This document shows, piece by piece, positions 58,163 to 64,000 of a DNA stretch of 64,000 nucleotides (position 1 is the stretch's first letter; each line of letters starts with the position of its first letter). Under the pieces are notes generated by a model. That model searched no databases. It was not told the origin of the DNA and saw only the letters and a program-made list of their open reading frames with translations. The stretch is from Piscicola geometra (taxonomy: Eukaryota; Annelida; Clitellata; Hirudinida; Piscicolidae). The stretch spans positions 410,001 to 474,000 of the forward strand of contig OX030967.1 of NCBI GenBank assembly GCA_943735955.1, written 5' to 3'. The translations under genes and the position numbers were made by a program.

Positions 58163-60396
58163 TTTTAAGTGTTCATGTTTGAGGCTAATAAACTCATATT
58201 TTAATTCTTCATTTCTAATGTTAAAGTTGACATAGTTAGACAAAGAGTCAATATAATGACTGGATACATTTTAGTTTACGTTAGTGGTTATGCAATTAAA
58301 CTATGAGGCTACTTGTAAAAATCATTCAATCTTGTGCAGCCTCCCCCTATTGAAAAATATAAGAAAAAATATTTTAAATACATTTTTATAAGCTTTTACA
58401 ATTAAATTTTGAACATAACTTATAAATGGTTTGGATCATTTTCTCATGACCTCAACCCCTAAATATCCGTCTCAAAACGTTGTGGGTTGAGGTCATGGAG
58501 AAATATATAAAAATGCATGAGACTCAATAATAAAGGCTTATTCCCACAATATCATTATTAGTGCAAATATTTTTCATTCAAAGAACAATTTTCTTCTATG
58601 AAACTATAATTCCATTGGTATCAATAAAATTAAATCATTACTATCAAATATATAAATTTATATCATGATAAAAAATATTTTCTGAAAAGAAAATTTCTAT
58701 CGTAAGAGACACTTTTAACTGATAATTATTTCTCAAACAAGTCATCAAAACAACCATTTGGTCACAATTAAATTTTGATAACGGAATCTGAACAAGACAT
58801 TTTGAATTATTCAACTGTTTAAAAACGAAATAAATAAATAAATTGAAAAACTTAAATGAATTAGGAAGTATAAAATATTTAAACAAAATATTTTTTTTCC
58901 ATTTATACAAGAAAAATTATAAATCATGATTTTGATGAATAAATAAAGTGTAAAAAAGTCAAAATTTCATTTCAAAAACTTTTAAACACGTTTATTTTCA
59001 ATTCTTTAATATAATAGGGCTTATCAACTATATAAAATCAAAATCAAAAATTAAATTCCACAAAACCTTCTTTAAGATCAACAAATAAGGCGAAGAGAGA
59101 GATTGATGGGAGAGATAGGATGAAAAGAAGTGAGAGTAGTTGCGTGATTGCCCTAACAAACTTTGAATACAGAATAGTAGACAGTAATTTCAGGTCTTTG
59201 TTTCTGTTCTTGCTTGTGAGCATCTTTGATGTGAGCGAAATTACAGGAGACTACTAGTTTCCGGTTCATCTGGAGGTCGATACGTGAATGAAGAATAGTG
59301 TGGAGTGGTGCATGGAAGATGAAGTGATGTGGTGAGGAGTGGTGAGGTGTGGTGGAGGTGTGGTGGAGTTGTAAGGTAGCTGTATTGTAGATTGAAATGA
59401 AGTAGAATGGTGTAGTGGATGAATTAATAGATTGCTGGTTTTTGGTGGATAAAGATAAAGTAGAATGATTGGGAATGAAGTGGAAGTGGGGGATGAGGAC
59501 TGTGTTCAATGAAGATGCAAAAAGTGCTCAACGTCACAAAAGCACGTGAACTGAAAAGAATGAACGAGGTTACGGGGAACGTAAGGTTTGAGAAGGAATG
59601 TTGGTTAAGTCGACTGAAGGTATCGATAAATAGAGGCTTGGTGGTGTGATTGACTTGAGGAATACAAGTAGGTGAAGATATGTGGATGAGAACTTGGAAC
59701 TCCAAAAATTTGCATCATCTCGACAATGATGATGATGATGATTATGACAATGCGAATTAACCAGATCATTCTATAAATTCAATTTTGTGAAATAAATTCA
59801 TAAACAGCAAGAACTATTAAAAATAATTGATAGTAAGTTAGAAACATCTCCCTCCATTTGAAAAACGTAGATGTAACTTGAGACCATTGTATCACTCCAT
59901 ATCAGAATATCAATTCAGCGAGAAAAAAATTTACAAGAAATTTTAAAGTCAATTTATGAAACAATTTTTATCAAAAAATGCGAAAAAACATTCCACGAGC
60001 AAATTGGAGCTGAAAATACTGTGACTTCAAAGGGAGATTTATCTAGCGCCCAACAGAAGGGTCGCAAACTCATGCACCGCCACTAAATTTATACGCTAGC
60101 ATTATTTAACTTCATTCCTTTTGCCATCGTTTCTCATTCAAAATGATTCTCACTCATCAATAGATTAGTGAGTGGATATGAAAGCTATCTACAAATCAAC
60201 TGAATTCTTGTTCATTTAAAATGTCCTTGCTTTCCCATTCCTACTAGTTTCTTAATTTATTTTATTAACTTTGATTCATTAATTTGTCAGCACTCAATAA
60301 ATTAAAATAGTAGGAAAAGTAGGAGCGACAAGAGATGAAAAAGCTATGAAGTCTGCTCCATTCTCTTTGCTTCGGGAAGTACTTGTGCTTGACAGC
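58163..60396. other. Gene-free AT-rich region
   Basis: It includes the hairpin 58445-58497 and a GC-richer patch at 59090-59720 with overlapping minus-strand frames of low-complexity composition (Ser/His/Thr/Phe). These show no conserved motif or convincing splice sites. A short (GAT)n lies at 59728-59745. Confidence 0.5.
58445..58497. repeat. 14-bp perfect inverted repeat with 25-nt loop
   Basis: CATGACCTCAACCC at 58445-58458 and its exact complement GGGTTGAGGTCATG at 58484-58497; much more GC-rich than the surroundings. Confidence 0.85.
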
Positions 60397-60654
60397 AGTT
60401 TTCACGCGCGTGTGTGTGTGTGTGTATGCTTGTGTGTGTGTGTGAGTATGTTTGTGTGTGTGTGTGTGTGTTTGTGTGTGAGTATGTTTGTGTGTGTGTG
60501 TGTGTGTGAGTGTGTGTGTGTGTGTGAGTGTGTGTGTGTGTGAGTGTGTGTGTGTGTTATTTGTATATGTGTGTGTATGTGTATGTGTTTGTGTGTGAGT
60601 GTGTTTGTGTGTGAGTGTGTATGTATGTTTGTGTGTATGTATGTATGTATGTAC

Positions 60655-60705
<51 letters not shown>

Positions 60706-60864
60706 GTTGTGTGTGTGTGTGTGTGTTTATGTGTGTGTGTGTGTGTGAGTGGTTGTGTATGTGTGTGTGTGTGAGTGGTTGTGAGTATGTGTGTGTGTGT
60801 ATGTGTGAGTGTGTTTGTGTGTGTGTGTGATTGTGAGTGTGTTTGTGTGTGTGTGTGTGTGTTT

Positions 60865-60896
<32 letters not shown>

Positions 60897-60965
60897 TTGA
60901 GTGTTTGTGTGTGAGTGTGTGTGTGTGAGTGTGTGTGTGTGTATTTGTGTGTATGTCTGTTTTTG
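60397..60965. repeat. (GT)n microsatellite, about 570 bp
   Basis: Long TG repeat with GA, TA and TT interruptions in semi-regular spacing. It creates Cys/Val-rich plus frames and His/Thr-rich minus frames that are artefacts. Confidence 0.97.
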
Positions 60966-61717
60966 TTTCTGTTTATATGTGTATTTATAAATTGAACGGC
61001 TGCGATTGTTTGGAATGGAAGTTTAGGACTGGCGTTGAGAGTTCCTTCGAAGCAAGCGGTGATTTGGTTTGATCGAAGGTTCATACTTGGTTTGTCAAAT
61101 TATACAGAATTTATACTGAGTCTGTTCATACGTTTTCCCTTTAAAACACTTTTATTTGTTTTTCAGATTCGGATTTTTCACTAAGTTTTAAAAAAAACAG
61201 GAAAAAAAGACGTGAAAAGATTTGAAAGAAACTGTACAACTAAACAACTTAAGCAAATTCTAAACAAAATCCAAATAAAATATGATTTAAAACGTTCCTC
61301 AAAAGTCTTTAAGAAATTCAACTTTTACGAGAACGAATGAATGCGAACACAAGTGAAGAAAGAAATTGCAGCACAAATAAAAAGCAACAAAAGCAGCCTC
61401 AATAAGAAGAATAAATTATTGAAAAATTGAAATAATGTTTAAAAATTATGCAATTTAAATAATATAAATAATATAATGAAATAACATTAAAACTATATTG
61501 ATAAAACCAACTATAAAAATAATGTCTTTTTAAATACATTTCCAGACAAATGCAATGAAATGTTACCAAAAAATCTGTCACGAAACATCATCATCACCAT
61601 CACAGACATCGTCATCATCCCCAATCTCATCTTTTTTATTCTCTTCTTCAGCTCACAAAAGGGCATAGTGCATGGTTGGTTGAATTTTTTTCAATTCTTC
61701 AATTGTGTGTAAGCATC
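60966..61717. other. AT-rich stretch upstream of the Ig gene
   Basis: No long frame. 61585-61620 is CATCATCACC-type simple sequence. It may contain the promoter and 5' UTR of the gene at 61718, but no element is identifiable. Confidence 0.4.
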
Positions 61718-64000
61718 ATGAAACCACCCCTCCTCGTATCAGCTCTACTCGTCTTCCTACCACCACCAGCACTTCACTCACGCTAACCAAACTACAGCAA
61801 CAGTCATTACAACCAACACCGATTATTACAACCAACACCGATTAACAGCAGCACTTACATCTTTCAAACCCTCTTCACAACCCTGTTTTGAACCCTCTTC
61901 ACAACCACCTCCACAACCATCTCCACAGCCATCTCCACAACCACCTCCACAACCACCTCCACAACCATCTCCACAACCACCTCCACAACCATCTCCACAA
62001 CCACCTCCACAACCACCTCCACAACCATCTCCACAACCATCTCCACAACCACCTCCACAACCACCTCCACAACCATCTCCACAACCATCTTCACAACCAT
62101 CTCCACAACCACTTCCACAACCACCTCCACAACCATCTCCACAACCATCTCCACAACCATCTTCACAACCATCTTCACAACCATCTCCACAACCATCTTC
62201 ACAACCATCTCCACAACCATCTCCACAACCACCTCCACAACCATCTTCACAACCATCTTCACAACCATCTTCACAACCATCTGTGAAGATGGTTGTGAAA
62301 CCACATCCACAACCATCTCCACAACTATCTCCACAACCATCTTCACAACCATCTTCACAACCACTTCCACAACCATCTCCACAACCATCTTCACAACCAT
62401 TTTCAAAACCATCTCCAACAACCATCTTCACAACCATCTTCACAACCATCTCCACAACCATCTTCACAACCACCTCCAGCTCAAACAGAAGGAGACACAG
62501 GCTACGACTATCCAGAATACGACGATGAAACCTACGAAGAATGTTGGTCTTTACGCCAAAGTGTCTTTTAAATAACCAAGTTTCCTGAATTCAAACTTCA
62601 AACCTTTATTTTACTTGTTCTTCTCACGCTACTGACGATGTAACATTTTAAATTCAATGCCCTTCATTGGCGTGAATCTGGGTGGTTCAAGTGATTTTGA
62701 TATCCAATGGTTTCATTTGTTTTAAACGGTTTTTTAATTCCAAACAACAACTTTTGCAACCAGTGATTTCGACGGGTCCAACATTCGACCAGTCGGAGAT
62801 GTGGGTGGACGTGCTCGAGGGCAGCACCATCATCCTGCCCTGTTCGATCCAGTACCTGTCGAACCACAAGGTGAGCGAAGGCAGGAGATGAAAGTTGTGC
62901 GTTGAAGGAAAGGGGAAATAGTTTGAAAGATGGGATTATTGTACTTGTGTGTTGTTAAAAAAAATTTCATTGGAAGAGAATGCTGGTTGGAAAATGACAT
63001 TTTTCTATTTTCAAACATTACAATAGAATGAAAAAATGCACACTCCAAAAACACTTTCACCACAATAAACGTTAATAAAGCACAAAATGCAAATGAAGTG
63101 AACATGTACAACAGGTGGTCTGGATGGACAACAAAACATCCATCCCACTGACGCTGGTCGAGAAGAGGTAGGGAGGTGGTTGAGAAGAGGTGGGGAGGTG
63201 GTTGAGAAGAGGTGGGGAGGTGGTTGATAAGAGGTAGGGAGGTGGTTGAGAAGAGGTGGGGAGGTGGTTGATAAGAGGTAGGGAGGTGGTTGAGGAGAGG
63301 TAGGGAGGTGGTTGAGAAGAGGTGGGGAGGTGGTTGATAAGAGGTAGGGAGGTGGTTGAGGAGAGGTAGGGAGGTGGTTGAGGAGAGGTGGGGAGGTGGT
63401 TGAGGAGAGGTGGGGGGTGGTTGAGAAAAGGGGGGGGGGTGGTTGAGAAAAGATGGGGAGGTGGTTGAGAAGAGGAATTCAATAGAGGGATGAATGAAAT
63501 TTATACATAAATGATAGATGAATGAGTTTATAGACTACTATTAGGGGGATAAATGAACAAAAGCTTCTAGTTCATCCCAACACCACTACTAACAGAACCA
63601 TCATTGCTACCAATTACCAAAAAAACAGAATTGTGGACGATCACCGTTTCTCTATTGTGCGTGTGGACCAAAAAGACTGGAACCTGCAGCTGATTGAGGT
63701 TCTCATTGTCTTCGATTTGCTATTTCAATGAAGGATTTTGAAAAACGTTTTAACTTAAACTAAAGAAATATATAATTGCAAGAATAAACTCATTTAAATA
63801 ACAAAACACAAATATTTTTTTATAAAGAAGTCGATAAGATTAACTAAGAAAATTATAATTTAGTAATTATTAAACAACATTAAAAGAAAGATAAGAACAA
63901 TAGAAAATACCTCTTGCCCAATAAACAGGCACGGGCTTCCGACACGGGCGCGTACTTCTGCACCGTGAACACTCAGCCAATCAGGATGAAGACCGTTCAT
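61718..64000 (+). CDS. Lachesin/IgLON-type Ig-domain gene, 5' exons (runs off right edge)
   Basis: Four exons splice in phase. 62764-62870: [20 protein letters not shown] then [15 protein letters not shown] (first Ig cysteine). 63115-63167: [17 protein letters not shown] + AG (C-strand tryptophan). 63629-63698: [20 protein letters not shown] then QLIE. 63929-64000+: [20 protein letters not shown] (D-x-G-x-Y-x-C, second cysteine). Together they form one V-type Ig domain as in Lachesin, DIP and IgLON cell-adhesion proteins, which are GPI-anchored or membrane-bound at the neuronal or epithelial surface. Further Ig domains would lie beyond 64000. Upstream, exon 62480-62542 ([20 protein letters not shown]) ends in phase 1 before GT and fits the 62764 exon, so it is probably included. 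A signal-peptide-like [20 protein letters not shown] begins at ATG 61718, but its frame stops at TAA before a clear donor, so the link is tentative. The Ig exons are secure; the 5' part is inferred. Confidence 0.78.
61885..62478. repeat. 12-bp minisatellite (CCATCTCCACAA)n upstream of an Ig-gene exon
   Basis: About 49 units of CCA(T/C)CT(C/T)CACAA, running directly into the acceptor CCACCTCCAG of exon 62480. At 62269-62298 it holds an inverted unit (TTCACAACCATCT, GTGA, AGATGGTTGTGAA). All frames on both strands are open through most of it and are artefacts. Confidence 0.95.
63157..63473. repeat. 22-bp minisatellite containing copies of an exon end and 5' splice site
   Basis: The true exon end GTCGAGAAGAG|GTAGGGAGGTG (63157-63178) is followed by about 13 tandem near-copies, GTTGAGAAGAGGTGGGGAGG + TG, many retaining AGAAGAG|GT(A/G)GGG. 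The array therefore duplicates the splice donor of the Ig exon. Confidence 0.95.

Noticed and set aside
59153..59705. Overlapping minus-strand frames as a gene
   Set aside because: Low-complexity Ser/His/Phe/Pro composition, two frames equally open, no motifs.
60346..61084. Cys/Val-rich and His/Thr-rich frames
   Set aside because: (GT)n microsatellite.
61826..62473. Large Gly/Asp/Cys-rich, Val/Met-rich and His/Asn/Leu-rich frames
   Set aside because: 12-bp minisatellite open on both strands.
63072..63482. Minus-strand proline/serine-rich frame
   Set aside because: Antisense of the 22-bp array that starts at an Ig exon donor.

Overview
This is a eukaryotic window, from an animal genome rich in AT and in mobile elements. 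The evidence is GT-AG introns with phase-consistent exons, several families of CR1/Jockey-group LINE reverse transcriptases, hAT and piggyBac transposons, a tRNA-derived SINE-like unit, and animal genes (EIF1AD, a glutaredoxin-domain gene, a Lachesin/IgLON-type immunoglobulin gene). The Ig gene points to a bilaterian and the element mix to an invertebrate; the species cannot be named from sequence alone. A 200-N assembly gap lies at 19680-19879. Nothing looks bacterial: there are no operons, rRNA or CRISPR.

Left third (1-25 kb): a truncated LINE, a candidate exon, then the last three exons of an unrecognised gene (to 3346). After these come a hAT remnant and a LINE that carries a 344-bp MITE flanked by an exact 8-bp target duplication. 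An exon with a Ras-type P-loop (to 9051) stands directly before a 10.5-kb satellite built from about 21-bp ATACCACAAT/ATACCAAAATT units with higher-order structure (9208-19679). All long open frames inside that satellite are repeat artefacts. A second large array of 30-bp units lies at 23137-24720.

Middle (25-44 kb): mostly transposons. It holds two LINEs of different families on the minus strand (31.7-34.0 and 34.0-35.7 kb), a 1.44-kb piggyBac element with intact TTAA ends (35804-37243), several copies of one hAT family, and a hAT-like element with distant matching termini (41646-43782). Hidden among these are three phase-0 minus-strand exons of a glutaredoxin domain (39867 to 37402), whose introns carry a minisatellite and a hAT copy.

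Right third (44-64 kb): EIF1AD in five exons (44917-46994), with a GC-AG first intron and a minisatellite filling intron 4. This is followed by a hAT copy, a decayed ST13/Hip pseudogene (49230-49690), four more LINE fragments including the best-preserved one (53.4-55.9 kb), and a transposon-like region with a Tudor-like ORF. The window ends with the first exons of a Lachesin/IgLON-type Ig-domain gene, which runs off the right edge.

The recurring theme is that tandem repeats abut splice sites. In the Ig gene the repeat unit contains a copy of the exon end plus its 5' splice site; in EIF1AD the repeat-filled intron is open in frame. Most long uninterrupted frames elsewhere are repeat shadows.
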